Positions 18,920 through 27,956 of a stretch of 64,000 nt of DNA are shown piece after piece. This stretch comes from Mucilaginibacter sp. CSA2-8R (GTDB lineage: Bacteria; Bacteroidota; Bacteroidia; Sphingobacteriales; Sphingobacteriaceae). The stretch is from NCBI RefSeq assembly GCF_038806765.1, contig NZ_CP152389.1, forward strand, positions 3,658,001 to 3,722,000, given 5' to 3'. Below the pieces are notes generated by a model, which was not told the origin of the DNA, did not search any database, and saw only the letters and a program-made list of their open reading frames with translations. A program made the position numbers and the translations under genes. The first letter of the stretch is position 1; every line of letters starts with the position of its first letter.

Positions 18920-19486
18920 ATGAAACTTACAGTATCAACCGTTAAGCAACAGGTTTTAGAGGTTCCGAAACCATTAAGGGTATTTATCCTGCGTGCATTT
19001 CTATGCCTGTTAGCCTGGAACGTTGTTCATAACAAACTGCTGAGTGCTAACAATGACCTGGATGCCTTTTTTTCGAGCACACTGGCAGGCAGCACCAGCT
19101 TTTTACTTAACATATTTTCGATGCATCACGTATCAACATCGGGAATGGAAAACGGCTGGATTACGCTGTTCTTTAACAATAGCCCCATCCTTAACATATC
19201 TAATGCCTGCAACGGTTTAGATGTAACTGCGTTGTACATAGCTTTTATCTGTTGCATACCATCCAGCACTAAACGCATGGTGAGTTACATTATACCGGGC
19301 GTTGTTGGTCTTTTCGCTTTCAATGTGGTTCGTTGTATAATTTTATCCTTTTTAGGTTACCACCAATACAGTGGTTTCGAGTTTTTCCACCACTACGTTT
19401 TTACTACGCTGATTTATGGAATCATACTTTTTGTATGGATTTCCTACCTGAAAGCTTCTTTTACTCATGAAACTCAAAAAGCGTGA
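18920..19486 (+). CDS. Exosortase-family membrane transpeptidase
   Basis: 188 residues with about five to six membrane helices. The three catalytic positions of the exosortase/archaeosortase fold are present: Cys97 in SNACNGLDV, Arg138 in AFNVVRCIIL, and His157/158 in FEFFHHYVF. Exosortases cleave C-terminally anchored substrates near the sorting motif and pass them on, probably to a surface glycan. The gene follows its probable substrate by 20 bp and overlaps the next membrane gene by 20 bp, so the three form one unit. I cannot assign it to a numbered exosortase subfamily from sequence reading alone. Confidence 0.82.
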   Translation: MKLTVSTVKQQVLEVPKPLRVFILRAFLCLLAWNVVHNKLLSANNDLDAFFSSTLAGSTSFLLNIFSMHHVSTSGMENGWITLFFNNSPILNISNACNGLDVTALYIAFICCIPSSTKRMVSYIIPGVVGLFAFNVVRCIILSFLGYHQYSGFEFFHHYVFTTLIYGIILFVWISYLKASFTHETQKA

Positions 19487-19871
19487 GATTCTATACTTCG
19501 TCATTTTAGTAATATTAACGCTTCTCTGTAAACAAACTATCGTAGAGGCATTGACAAATAAACTTGGCCTACAAGTGCATTTCAATGCAGAATATTTGAA
19601 GTTAGCCGGATTTGTGCTTAATGTTCTGACAGGTTACATTGGCCTCATCAAACATGAGGTTAAATGGATTAAAGTAGTTTGGCTGTCTGTTTACGGGATG
19701 CTTTTAATTATCATCGTCGCAAACCAGCTTACGCAATACGCCTTTAATTATTCGTGGGCCGAATTTGATTATGGTCTGTTTGTTTCACCTGTTTTCTATC
19801 TTGTTGCGTGCATTTTACCACGTTACGTAGCCCTGGAGAATGTTAACATGAATCGCCAAAAGGCAAAATAA
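19467..19871 (+). CDS. Small four-helix membrane protein, exosortase partner candidate
   Basis: 134 residues with about four hydrophobic segments (ILYFVILVILTLLC, LAGFVLNVLTGYIGL, VVWLSVYGMLLIIIVA, LFVSPVFYLVACIL) and basic ends. No catalytic motif or known family is apparent. The ATG lies inside the last codons of the exosortase gene with a 20-bp overlap, which suggests coupled translation and a shared function. Other exosortases also have small dedicated membrane neighbours, but this sequence does not resemble the XrtF-associated protein as I remember it. Confidence 0.7.
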   Translation: MKLKKREILYFVILVILTLLCKQTIVEALTNKLGLQVHFNAEYLKLAGFVLNVLTGYIGLIKHEVKWIKVVWLSVYGMLLIIIVANQLTQYAFNYSWAEFDYGLFVSPVFYLVACILPRYVALENVNMNRQKAK

Positions 19872-19924
19872 TTTTTATTAAAAATTATTTAAAAATAGTA
19901 CAACTACGGGTTTTGCAGATTTGG

Positions 19925-19932
19925 TAACTTTG
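19925..19932 (+). promoter_or_regulatory. TAnnTTTG -7 element, near-leaderless start
   Basis: TAACTTTG is an exact consensus match that ends 4 bases before the ATG at 19937. A transcript from it would begin around the start codon. Confidence 0.5.
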
Positions 19933-19936
19933 CGTC

Positions 19937-20257
19937 ATGTTAGCCGCCACATTTCAATTACTGCCGATCTTTCAAAACAACCTGCGCACCAACCGCCAAT
20001 ATCTCTTTCATCGCAGGAGTAATTTACGTATTAATATTTACCCGTTAACAAGCCTTGTAGCTTTTGAGCCTAAACCCAATGAGCTGCAATATTATGCCCG
20101 TATGTTTAGCTGGTGGATTGCCTTTGAAACGGAAGGTTATAAGCAGCAGCCGCAGGCTTTAATACAAAAGGGTATAAAATGGTATGCCGCACTAAAAATG
20201 TGCCCTAACACCCCAATTACCCAATCCGCACCCGACGTTCAAAATATTGTTAGATAA
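19937..20257 (+). CDS. Hypothetical protein, 106 residues
   Basis: A small soluble protein without signal peptide or membrane helix. It is rich in aromatic residues and basic at the N-terminus (NNLRTNRQYLFHRRSNLRI), with a central stretch ELQYYARMFSWWIAFETEGY. I do not recognise it. It has its own exact -7 element directly upstream and a short hairpin (20261-20278) after the stop, so it looks like an independent transcription unit, not part of the exosortase cassette. Codon use agrees with its neighbours. Confidence 0.65.
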   Translation: MLAATFQLLPIFQNNLRTNRQYLFHRRSNLRINIYPLTSLVAFEPKPNELQYYARMFSWWIAFETEGYKQQPQALIQKGIKWYAALKMCPNTPITQSAPDVQNIVR

Positions 20258-20260
20258 AAT

Positions 20261-20278
20261 CAGTTGTCCTTACAACTG
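20261..20278 (+). terminator. Weak terminator hairpin
   Basis: CAGTTGT and ACAACTG pair around a 4-base loop and are followed by TTATTTC, just after the stop at 20257. The stem is short, so this is tentative. Confidence 0.4.
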
Positions 20279-20471
20279 TTATTTCAGGTGTAGTGCAAGC
20301 AGTACGTTAACCATTAATGCTGCCACAAACCAACAAAGCTGCTACAATTGTTTGTAATAGTTTAAAACTCTTATAACCCAACATTTCGTCGCGAAAGAAT
20401 GACATAGCAACTATTTGTCAGATTTTTGACGAATGGCATGAAAGTGGTACATCCTTCATAAACTTAAAGCT

Positions 20472-21053
20472 ATGGGCTTGGTTACGTTGCCAAAATTTAA
20501 TATCAGAAAAGTTAAGTCAGACTTTAAAGACGGTTTTAAAAAGCTATCGTCGGATGGATTTAAAAATATTTTTAACGGTATTGATCAGTTAGGTATTAAG
20601 CAGGGTGTGGACCGCTTAGGTATCGATAAATTTATTACGCAATGTGCCTTACTGGCTGCCGGCTCGGGCGCAGTTACAGGTTTAGGCGGAATAACCACGC
20701 TGCTTATTGGTGTGCCTGTTGATTTTGTGAACCTGGTAACGCAACAATTTAGGGTAACGATGGCTATTGCTTATCATCAGACCGGCGATTACTCCATCAA
20801 CTTTGAGGATCTATTTAAAATGGTAGCATCATCATTAAAAGTAGATACCGGCATGAGCATATCAAAAAACGTGATGGAACAGGTAGCCGAAAAATTATTG
20901 TTAAGTGTAGGTACTAAAACTGCCGAGCGCCTGGTTCCGTTGGTAGGTGCAGCAATTGGCGGTACAGTAAACTACTTGTTTATTAAGCGAGTTGCCACAT
21001 CTTTATTGCCGCCAACCGGTAATAACAAACCCAAAGTTGCGGTGAGAGGCTGA
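20472..21053 (+). CDS. EcsC-family-like protein
   Basis: 193 residues. A charged, helical N-terminus (about 1-55) is followed by a glycine-rich hydrophobic stretch (GSGAVTGLGGITTLLIGVPVDFVNLVTQQFRVTMAIAYHQTGD). A second such stretch lies near the end (LVPLVGAAIGGTVNYLFIKRVA). This two-part pattern, glycine-rich helix then Asp then helical region then V-GAAIGG-N, is shared with the clearer EcsC homologue at 48537-49277. The biochemical role of EcsC-type proteins is unknown; B. subtilis EcsC is encoded with an ABC transporter, but no transporter is adjacent here. It may associate with the membrane. Confidence 0.6.
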   Translation: MGLVTLPKFNIRKVKSDFKDGFKKLSSDGFKNIFNGIDQLGIKQGVDRLGIDKFITQCALLAAGSGAVTGLGGITTLLIGVPVDFVNLVTQQFRVTMAIAYHQTGDYSINFEDLFKMVASSLKVDTGMSISKNVMEQVAEKLLLSVGTKTAERLVPLVGAAIGGTVNYLFIKRVATSLLPPTGNNKPKVAVRG

Positions 21054-21071
21054 TAGTTATGGGCTGCTAAC

Positions 21072-22448
21072 TTATCTGGTCTGCGATACGCACAGCAATA
21101 TCCTAATTCCAAAAGGCTGTACATCATTGATAAAAAGATAATTGTGGCTCGAAAATATTTGATACTGCGGCGATAGCAGATCCTTAAACTCTACCCCTGC
21201 CTGTATCTCCATATGTACGCCTATATCTACCTGCTGCTCAGACTGGCTTACAGCAATAATGATTGAAGCATCCTGGGTTTCACGGCTAAAAACTAATTGC
21301 TCATTACTAACGTGTAACTGCTTGTAAATACCCTTTTGCAACACAGGTTGCTGATGCCGGATTGCAATCAATTGTTTTATAAAATGATACAAAGGCAAAT
21401 TTGACACATCGGGAATAACATCTACCGCCGGGCGCAGCATAGTATCATCATGAGCACCTTTAATGGCTTCGATGCCCCATTCGCTGCCATAGTAAATTGC
21501 AGGTATGCCCGGCATGGTAAATAAAATGGCATGTAGCGGATAAATAGCCCTGACATCGTTTAATATACTGGCAATGCGGGTAGTATCATGGTTGTCGGCA
21601 AAGTTATAAAGAAACAAATCCTGGTATACTCCATGGTGCCCAAACTGCCGGTTTAGCGAGTGGGCAATTTCAAAATAATTTTTGTCGTTGTGGCTGGAGT
21701 ATAAGCCTTTGTAAGCTTCATAATTGGTCGTAGAATCGAGCATGTTGGTATTAGCCCATTCCCGGTAATCGCCTTCAATAACCTCCCCCATCAGCCAAAA
21801 TTCAGACTTCCGGTTACGGCAAAATACTGATAGAGCTGCCAGAAAGTCTTTGTCCATTATCTCGGCTACGTCAAGCCGCAGCCCATCAATGTTAAATTCA
21901 TCCATCCAAAACGCAACCACATGCAATAAGTAATTTATCACTTCCGGATTACGGAGGTTGAGCTTAACCAGGTTATACGCATCAAACCACCCCTCATAGT
22001 AAAACTTATCGCCATAAGTGCTGTGCCGGGTGAAATCTACACCGACAAACCAGTCTTTGTAAATTGATGCATCACCATAGAGTTGCAGATCTTTAAACGG
22101 CGGGAAATTACGGCCTACATGATTAAATACTGTATCTACCACCAGCTTAATACCATGATGATGTAGATTTTGGCTTAAGTTTTTAAGGGTTTGGTTTGTA
22201 CCTAACCTTCGGTCAACCAGGTAATAGTCGGCGGTATCATAACCGTGAAAGTCAGATTCGAAAACAGGGCCTAAGTACAGGGCGTTACATCCTAATTGTT
22301 TGATGTGCGGTATCCAGTCGTTCAGCACGGCCATGCGTTCAACCGGGTCACTTTTAAAGTCGTTAGCCATAGGTGCCCCTACCAACCCCAGGGGGTAGAT
22401 ATGGTAAAATACGGCATCGCTCGTCCATGATGGCACTTCTCTTTGCAT
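21072..22448 (-). CDS. GH13-family alpha-amylase / cyclomaltodextrinase-like glycosidase
   Basis: 458 residues from ATG 22448; the frame extends further upstream to 22568 but that part is not domain-like. The (beta/alpha)8 barrel shows the GH13 regions in order: DTVFNHVGR (region I), DGLRLDVAE with the nucleophile Asp (II), LMGEVIEGD with the acid/base Glu (III) and NFADNHDTTR with the stabilising Asp (IV). It lacks an obvious signal peptide, so it is predicted to be cytoplasmic and to act on malto-oligosaccharides or cyclodextrins. The exact substrate cannot be read from the sequence. The SGNH hydrolase gene lies 83 bp upstream on the same strand. Confidence 0.88.
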   Translation of the reverse strand: MQREVPSWTSDAVFYHIYPLGLVGAPMANDFKSDPVERMAVLNDWIPHIKQLGCNALYLGPVFESDFHGYDTADYYLVDRRLGTNQTLKNLSQNLHHHGIKLVVDTVFNHVGRNFPPFKDLQLYGDASIYKDWFVGVDFTRHSTYGDKFYYEGWFDAYNLVKLNLRNPEVINYLLHVVAFWMDEFNIDGLRLDVAEIMDKDFLAALSVFCRNRKSEFWLMGEVIEGDYREWANTNMLDSTTNYEAYKGLYSSHNDKNYFEIAHSLNRQFGHHGVYQDLFLYNFADNHDTTRIASILNDVRAIYPLHAILFTMPGIPAIYYGSEWGIEAIKGAHDDTMLRPAVDVIPDVSNLPLYHFIKQLIAIRHQQPVLQKGIYKQLHVSNEQLVFSRETQDASIIIAVSQSEQQVDIGVHMEIQAGVEFKDLLSPQYQIFSSHNYLFINDVQPFGIRILLCVSQTR

Positions 22449-22531
22449 GTGTACGGTTATTCGATTAGCTAAAAATTTGCAACAAATAAGCAACGCCTTC
22501 TTATTGCTTATAACATGATAATAATTTTGAT

Positions 22532-23185
22532 TTACTTTTTTAAATAAGGCTGTATTACATTTTCCCAAATAATATAGCCTTCAGGTTTCATATGCAGGCG
22601 ATCTCCCACAAATAGCTCGGGCCTCGATTTACCGTTTTTAAGCATTGGTGTAAACACGTCAGCATACTTTGTGTTTGGCTGCGTTGCCAGAAAGCTCCTG
22701 ATCAACGCATTGGCCTGTGCACATTTTTGTTGAAACTGATCTCTGGATGGGCTGGGTTTCATAGAAATGTATACGACAGGCACATCAGGTAGTTTGCTCC
22801 TTATTGTTTTAAAAAGCATTACCGTTTTTTGCAAAATAGTGTCAGCAGTTTCATTGGCGTTAGGCAAATCATTTTCGCCAACATAAAGCACAATTTGCCG
22901 CGGCTGGTAAGCAAAAATCAAATCGTTGGCAAAATAAGTGATATCGTCTATCACAGCACCGCCAATGCCCCGGTTAAGTACTTGATAAGATCCAAAGGCA
23001 ACCTGTAAATGCGTCCATTTACGAATGGATGAACTACCTACAAACAGGATAGCATTGGGCTGCGTTTCGTATATCTTATCGTAATTTTTAATGGTGTTTA
23101 CCTCCTCGGCAAAGCGGTGGCCGGTTTGTGCCAGGCAGTAGCCACAAATAAAAAGACTGGCAACAAATAATAAGATATTTTTCAT
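22532..23185 (-). CDS. Secreted SGNH/GDSL hydrolase
   Basis: 217 residues with a Sec signal peptide (MKNILLFVASLFICGYCLAQ). The SGNH blocks are present: VGSSSIRKW (nucleophile Ser), NRGIGGAVIDD (block II Gly), YVGENDLPN (block III Asn) and DRLHMKPEGY (block V Asp-His). Such enzymes are esterases or acetylhydrolases acting on polysaccharides or lipids. The substrate is unknown. ATG at 23185 is preferred over an upstream in-frame start because it begins exactly at the signal peptide. It is probably co-transcribed with the GH13 gene downstream, which hints at a carbohydrate substrate. Confidence 0.85.
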   Translation of the reverse strand: MKNILLFVASLFICGYCLAQTGHRFAEEVNTIKNYDKIYETQPNAILFVGSSSIRKWTHLQVAFGSYQVLNRGIGGAVIDDITYFANDLIFAYQPRQIVLYVGENDLPNANETADTILQKTVMLFKTIRSKLPDVPVVYISMKPSPSRDQFQQKCAQANALIRSFLATQPNTKYADVFTPMLKNGKSRPELFVGDRLHMKPEGYIIWENVIQPYLKK

Positions 23186-23333
23186 GGTAAATGTTATTGG
23201 TTTATACAGGCTTAGGTATTGCAAACATATCAAATTTGCAAACATTTAAATTGTATATATGATAAGGCTTTGTAACATCCTCACCTTAAATAGTATATTG
23301 CATTTTAAATTTTGATGCTAATTTAGCAATACG

Positions 23334-25265
23334 ATGAATTTACCTGCCGAAACCTGTTTCTCTGCATTTCAAAAATCCTCTACCGGCATCATCGTAAAAC
23401 ATCAGCTCTCAGTAGGTTTTACTGTGGTAACAGTGACCGATTTGTTTGAAGAACTGACCGGGTTGAAGCGTTCCGAGTTAATTAACCAATCCATATTTAC
23501 TTGCTTTAAACATCACAACACCTTATACAAATTACTGGGTCTTCATTCAGACGTCCTCCAAAATGCAGTAAATACCGAAGCTGATATAGTGATACCGGCC
23601 GCACCGTACGGGTTTGTAGAAAAGTCGACAGGAAAGTTGAACTTTTTTTGGTGGCAAACCACTTACCAAAAGTTAAGCTCCCCTAATGCCAGCGAGCAAT
23701 ATATCCTTATCAGCCTTAAAAAAGCAAGCGCGCCTGATGAAGCAACTGGTGCAAACGACACTTATGAACATTTTAAAGGGTTGTTTGAGTTGGCTCCTAC
23801 ACTGGCATGCGTACTACATGGTAGCGAGTTGCGAATACAAAGGATGAATCAGCGATTATCAGACCTGATAGGCGAAACCTTATTAAATGTGCAGAATGAA
23901 CCCATCAGCAAATTTGTTAAGGACAAGGCCTTTGGTAGTTTAATAAACAACGCGAAAAAAACGTATCAATCCGGTAAAACTTTCCAAAGTTCTGGTGAGC
24001 GTTTTTTGGTAAATCGGGGAGGCAACCGACAGGAGCTTTTTTTTGACTGCATTTTTGAACCGGTGAGGAATCAGAACGGAAATGTAACAGCCGTAATATT
24101 CATCGGCCATGAGGTATCACACTACGTTGCCGCATTAGATCAGGTACAAGCTCACGAAAAACAGCTTGAACTGATTTTTGATAATGTAAAAGACGTGCTG
24201 TATATGATTGAGGTTGAACCTGGTTTTAATTTCAAGTTTATTGCGGTAAATAACTCCTTTACAGAAGTTACCGGATTGCCTCAAGAATTGATTGTAGGTA
24301 AGTATCTGCATGAAGTCATCCCGCCTGAATCAATTGATTTGGTGAGGGGCAACTATATCACAGCCATCCGCGAGCATAAAACCATGCACTGGAAAGAGGT
24401 ATCGCAATACCCCACAGGTCAAAAAACGGGCTTAGTGACCATTACGCCGGTGTTTGATAAAAACGGCGAATGCACTAAAATGATTGGCTCGGTACATGAC
24501 ATTACCGACCAAACGCGGCACGAGACAGATATGCAGCACAGTCAGCAAGAACTACAGCGTGTAATAAACGACCTGATGGCCCGTAACCGGGCACTCGAGC
24601 ATTTTACCTACGTAATATCACATCACTTAAGAGCACCAGCTGCTAACATTATTGGGCTGGTTAATCTGTTTAAATTAGGTGATTTAAACGATGACGGCCT
24701 CACCGAAATCATTAACGGATTATTGATTTCATCAGAAGCGCTGGACACTGTGATACACGACCTGAATGATATTTTAAATTTGCGCGAACGTAACATGGAA
24801 CAGCAAACTGTGGTGCGTTTAAACGATATCATCAATAACCTTAAAGTAAGTTTACATGATACATTGATTAAAGAAAAGGCTACCATTAATTTAGATTGTG
24901 AAAGGCTTGATCATATTTACACTGTCGAATCTTATTTATACAGTATTTTTTACAACCTGATCTCTAACAGTATAAAATTCAGGAAACGCCATGAGCCTCC
25001 CCAAATCAACATCAGATGCTACGACGATGGAGAAAATCACATCCTGATTTTTAAAGATAATGGCAAGGGACTGGACTTAGAAAAATTTGGCCGGGATTTG
25101 TTTGGGCTTTACAACAAATTTGATAACAGTGTATCGGGCAAAGGCATCGGCTTATACCTCGTAAAAACCCAGGTAGAAGGTATGGGCGGCACTGTAACTG
25201 CAAGTAGTCAACCGCTTGAAGGAATGGAGATCATCGTTACATTGCCCCACTCCTATCAAACGTAA
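23334..25265 (+). CDS. Cytoplasmic PAS-domain sensor histidine kinase
   Basis: 643 residues without membrane helices. PAS-like modules occupy about residues 10-130, 145-265 and 280-400; the third ends with the PAC-type segment MIGSVHDITDQTRHE. A coiled coil leads into the dimerisation/phosphoacceptor domain with the H-box YVISHHLRAPAANI (about residue 430). The ATPase domain has N-box FYNLISNSIKF, G1 FKDNGKGLD and G2 GKGIGLYLVK. All core kinase motifs are intact. No response regulator lies next to it, so it is an orphan kinase sensing a cytoplasmic signal. Confidence 0.92.
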   Translation: MNLPAETCFSAFQKSSTGIIVKHQLSVGFTVVTVTDLFEELTGLKRSELINQSIFTCFKHHNTLYKLLGLHSDVLQNAVNTEADIVIPAAPYGFVEKSTGKLNFFWWQTTYQKLSSPNASEQYILISLKKASAPDEATGANDTYEHFKGLFELAPTLACVLHGSELRIQRMNQRLSDLIGETLLNVQNEPISKFVKDKAFGSLINNAKKTYQSGKTFQSSGERFLVNRGGNRQELFFDCIFEPVRNQNGNVTAVIFIGHEVSHYVAALDQVQAHEKQLELIFDNVKDVLYMIEVEPGFNFKFIAVNNSFTEVTGLPQELIVGKYLHEVIPPESIDLVRGNYITAIREHKTMHWKEVSQYPTGQKTGLVTITPVFDKNGECTKMIGSVHDITDQTRHETDMQHSQQELQRVINDLMARNRALEHFTYVISHHLRAPAANIIGLVNLFKLGDLNDDGLTEIINGLLISSEALDTVIHDLNDILNLRERNMEQQTVVRLNDIINNLKVSLHDTLIKEKATINLDCERLDHIYTVESYLYSIFYNLISNSIKFRKRHEPPQINIRCYDDGENHILIFKDNGKGLDLEKFGRDLFGLYNKFDNSVSGKGIGLYLVKTQVEGMGGTVTASSQPLEGMEIIVTLPHSYQT

Positions 25266-25284
25266 ACATTACTTATCATTAGTT

Positions 25285-25671
25285 TTACTCTTTAGTACTG
25301 GCCAGTGCCCAGTATATTAATGCAGGCTGAAAAAACAAACGAACAAAACGTTTACGGTCGGTATTTAAACCTAAAGCGCTGCGATGATGTTGATATTGCG
25401 CCAGGTTACCCGGAAACACAGCAGTAAAAAAGGTAGCGGCCAGCTTTCCTAAAGTTTCGCGATGCTTTTTTGGTGTTAAAATGATGGCTGCACCCAAGGC
25501 AATCTCAGCATAGCCGGAATACACTACCGTATCGTCCTTTTCGAGTGGTATCCAGTTGGGTACCTGGGCCTGAAACCCTTTGCGGGCAAAGCTTAAATGC
25601 CCTACGCCAGCCACAATTAAATTAGCGCCCAACAATACGCGCGCAACTTTTTTTACCTGTTCTTCTTTCAT
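25285..25671 (-). CDS. DoxX-family-like small membrane protein
   Basis: 128 residues from ATG 25671 (a longer frame to 25704 adds no feature). It has about three to four hydrophobic segments (VLLGANLIVAGVGHLSF, YSGYAEIALGAAIILTP, LAATFFTAVFPGNLAQY, PALIYWALAST). The motif AGVGHL in the first helix and the E-IALG pattern in the second resemble the DoxX/DoxD superfamily. The function of these proteins is mostly unclear. It converges on the PAS kinase gene with only 19 bp between the stop codons. Confidence 0.7.
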   Translation of the reverse strand: MKEEQVKKVARVLLGANLIVAGVGHLSFARKGFQAQVPNWIPLEKDDTVVYSGYAEIALGAAIILTPKKHRETLGKLAATFFTAVFPGNLAQYQHHRSALGLNTDRKRFVRLFFQPALIYWALASTKE

Positions 25672-25828
25672 AGCAACTTCAAATTTAATTAGATGAAACA
25701 ACAACTATTCCAGTAATGCAATAATTTTTAAAGCCGTAAGATAAACAAGCCCAAAGCGTGATTATGTAAAACGAACCGTCGGCTATACATCAAGCTTAAA
25801 ATTAACGTTCGCTTTACGGGGCATTGCT

Positions 25829-25836
25829 TAGCTTTG
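25829..25836 (+). promoter_or_regulatory. TAnnTTTG -7 element of the phosphoesterase gene
   Basis: TAGCTTTG is an exact consensus match 14 bases before the ATG at 25851, predicting a very short 5' leader. Confidence 0.5.
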
Positions 25837-25850
25837 CAATTGTACAGCCT

Positions 25851-26960
25851 ATGGATATTCACCAGCATAAACCCGTTATCAAATTAAACGTACCCAACGA
25901 TCAGCATAAATTCCGACCGCTGCCTAAACCTTCGGGAGCTTACCCTTACCGCATGCCGGCAGAGAAATATATTAGCTTAAACCAAACACAAATGGTTTTT
26001 CATATGGTTGGCGATACCGGCAGCATCAGGTATCCCGATTTTCAGCGTAAGGTGAGTAATGCGATGATGAAGCAGTATCAGGCCGCATCAGACAATAACG
26101 AGGAGCCGCAGTTTTTATACCACTTAGGTGATATTGTTTACAGTTATGGCGAGGCGCCCAATTACGACGAGCAATTTTTTGGTCCTTACAGCCAATACCC
26201 AGGGCCGATATTTGCCATAGCCGGTAATCACGACAGCGACGTAAATCCTGCCGCGGCACATCCCTATCAAAGTTTAGACGCTTTCCGAGCTGTATTTTGC
26301 GACACTGAAGAACGCCAGATATCTTTTAACCATATCAGCTCTCGGCAAAGCATTACTCAACCCAATATATATTGGACTCTTGATACACCCTTAGCTACCA
26401 TCATCGGGTTGTATGGTAATGTGGTAAAATTTGGCTGCATTACGCCCGAACAACGCGATTGGTTTTTAGCCGAGCTTAAATATGCACAATCATTGCGGCC
26501 AGATAAGGCGATTATTATTTGCGTACACCATGCCCCTTATTCTGCCGATATTAATCATGGATCGAGTTTATACATGATTGATTTTCTAAACCAGGCTTTC
26601 GCCGACACTGGCGTGCGCCCGGATATTGTTTTTAGTGGGCATGTACATAATTACCAACGCTTTAAAAAAGAGTATCCGGATGGCAAACCGGTAACTTTTG
26701 TAGTTGCAGGAGCTGGTGGCTATGACGAGCTGCATGCCCTGGCTAATGCCGGCAACGAACTATTTACATCGGCTGATGAGCGTTTTAAACACGTAACCCT
26801 CGAAAACTATTGCGATGACCGGCACGGCTTTTTAAAAATAAGGCTAAGCAAAGAGCAAAACGGCCTCAATTTATACGGCGAGTACTATACCATGCAAACT
26901 AATAATGAGCTGTATGATAGCACTACATTGGTTGACCAGTTTAACATAAAAATCAATTGA
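25851..26960 (+). CDS. Calcineurin-type metallophosphoesterase
   Basis: 369 residues. The five metal-binding blocks of the purple acid phosphatase/PhoD-like fold are visible in order: VGDTGSIRY, LGDIVYSYG, AGNHDSD, CVHHAPY and SGHVHNYQR. There is no signal peptide, so it is likely cytoplasmic. The natural substrate (phosphomonoester, phosphodiester or phosphoprotein) is not evident. ATG at 25851 is favoured over a TTG at 25824, which lies upstream of the -7 element. It is a single-gene unit. Confidence 0.88.
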   Translation: MDIHQHKPVIKLNVPNDQHKFRPLPKPSGAYPYRMPAEKYISLNQTQMVFHMVGDTGSIRYPDFQRKVSNAMMKQYQAASDNNEEPQFLYHLGDIVYSYGEAPNYDEQFFGPYSQYPGPIFAIAGNHDSDVNPAAAHPYQSLDAFRAVFCDTEERQISFNHISSRQSITQPNIYWTLDTPLATIIGLYGNVVKFGCITPEQRDWFLAELKYAQSLRPDKAIIICVHHAPYSADINHGSSLYMIDFLNQAFADTGVRPDIVFSGHVHNYQRFKKEYPDGKPVTFVVAGAGGYDELHALANAGNELFTSADERFKHVTLENYCDDRHGFLKIRLSKEQNGLNLYGEYYTMQTNNELYDSTTLVDQFNIKIN

Positions 26961-27097
26961 ATGGTAAAGAATATTATTCTCTTTGATTTCGGTAACTAAG
27001 TTAGAAACAGTTGCACCCTTAGCCGGAATAATATTTAAAACAGGTAGCAAACTACAAGGTTATAATTTACTGAGATGTGATACATGCAATCTTGTAA

Positions 27098-27271
27098 ATG
27101 ATAACCGCCATGAAACCACCTAAAAAAACTGAGGCCAGCAAAGTAGTGACAGCAAGCGATAATACCAAGGCACGCAACCGAAAAAAGGTAAGCAACGTTA
27201 AAGGAACGGAGTCGGGTATGGCATCGGGCATGAAAAAAGGCGACAACGCCAACAGGCAGCCAGAGCACTAA
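27098..27271 (+). CDS. Short basic protein, 53-57 residues
   Basis: An open frame starts at ATG 27098 (or ATG 27110, reading MKPPKKTEASK) and ends at TAA 27269-27271. The product is strongly basic and hydrophilic (Lys, Arg, Asn, Ser, Gly rich: NTKARNRKKVSNVKG, MASGMKKGDNANRQ). No family is recognised. A nucleic-acid-binding or ribosome-associated role would suit the charge but is speculation. It occupies a gap that otherwise holds nothing, and its codon choice looks genuine. The two opposite-strand frames over the same bases look like shadows. Confidence 0.5.
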   Translation: MITAMKPPKKTEASKVVTASDNTKARNRKKVSNVKGTESGMASGMKKGDNANRQPEH

Positions 27272-27284
27272 CAGCATAGGCAAT

Positions 27285-27956
27285 CTAAGTTACCTCAAAC
27301 AAACGGTGACGAATAGCAAATATGACCAGACCGGCGTTGTTTTTGCATCCGGTTTTGGCCAGCAAATTCATGCGGTGCCCTTCAACCGTACGTGCGCTCA
27401 AAAATAATTTGTCGGCTATTTCTGCGGTGGTTAGCTCCTGGCAGGTAAGCAGCAACACTTCCTTTTCGCGCCGCGTTAAACCTGCGGGCAATACATCAGA
27501 TGCCTTAGTAGATTTTGACTTGCCTTTAGATTTAGCAGCTCGTGTTAAAGCCTGCAGCGTGAGCTGATTAATATAAAATCCATCTTTTTTTACCGCTAAG
27601 ATGGTACTTACCAACTCTTCTTTGTTACAGTTTTTGGTTAGGTAAGCAGCAGCGCCGTCATCAATTACCTTGGTAATCAGTTCTTCCTCCAGATGCACCG
27701 ATAGCATAATCACCTTCAGTTCCGGATATTGCTTTTGCAGTAGCCGGTTAAGCTCAATACCATTCATACCAGGCATATCTATATCGAGCAGGGCAATCTG
27801 CGGTTTTATGCGGCCGGCCTCAAGTTGTTGTAAAAAGCTGGCGGCATTATCGCCTGTAAATAATACCTCAAACTCCGGTATGGTTTGCAGTAGTAATTTT
27901 AAAGTTTCACTAAAAAGCCGCTGATCATCGGCCAGGGCAAGGCGTATATCAGGCAT
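27285..27956 (-). CDS. NarL/FixJ-type response regulator
   Basis: 223 residues. The receiver domain (about 4-120) has the acidic pair ADDQ, the phosphoacceptor Asp in ALLDIDMPGMNG, the Ser of VIMLSVH and the Lys of AYLTKNC. A Lys/Ser-rich linker leads to the LuxR-type helix-turn-helix (about 158-220, LTRREKEVLLLTCQELTTAEIA then SARTVEGHRMNLL). It should be a DNA-binding transcription factor phosphorylated by the kinase just upstream. The ATG at 27956 lies inside the kinase gene's last codons, an 8-bp overlap that indicates coupled translation. Confidence 0.93.
   Translation of the reverse strand: MPDIRLALADDQRLFSETLKLLLQTIPEFEVLFTGDNAASFLQQLEAGRIKPQIALLDIDMPGMNGIELNRLLQKQYPELKVIMLSVHLEEELITKVIDDGAAAYLTKNCNKEELVSTILAVKKDGFYINQLTLQALTRAAKSKGKSKSTKASDVLPAGLTRREKEVLLLTCQELTTAEIADKLFLSARTVEGHRMNLLAKTGCKNNAGLVIFAIRHRLFEVT

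Noticed and set aside
20472..21053. Link of the EcsC-like protein to the exosortase cassette
   Set aside because: A separate gene with its own promoter and a possible terminator stand between them, so no shared function is claimed.
27035..27283. Two minus-strand frames of about 60-80 codons
   Set aside because: They are hydrophobic reverse-frame readings of the basic plus-strand gene at 27098-27271 and overlap each other in different frames.
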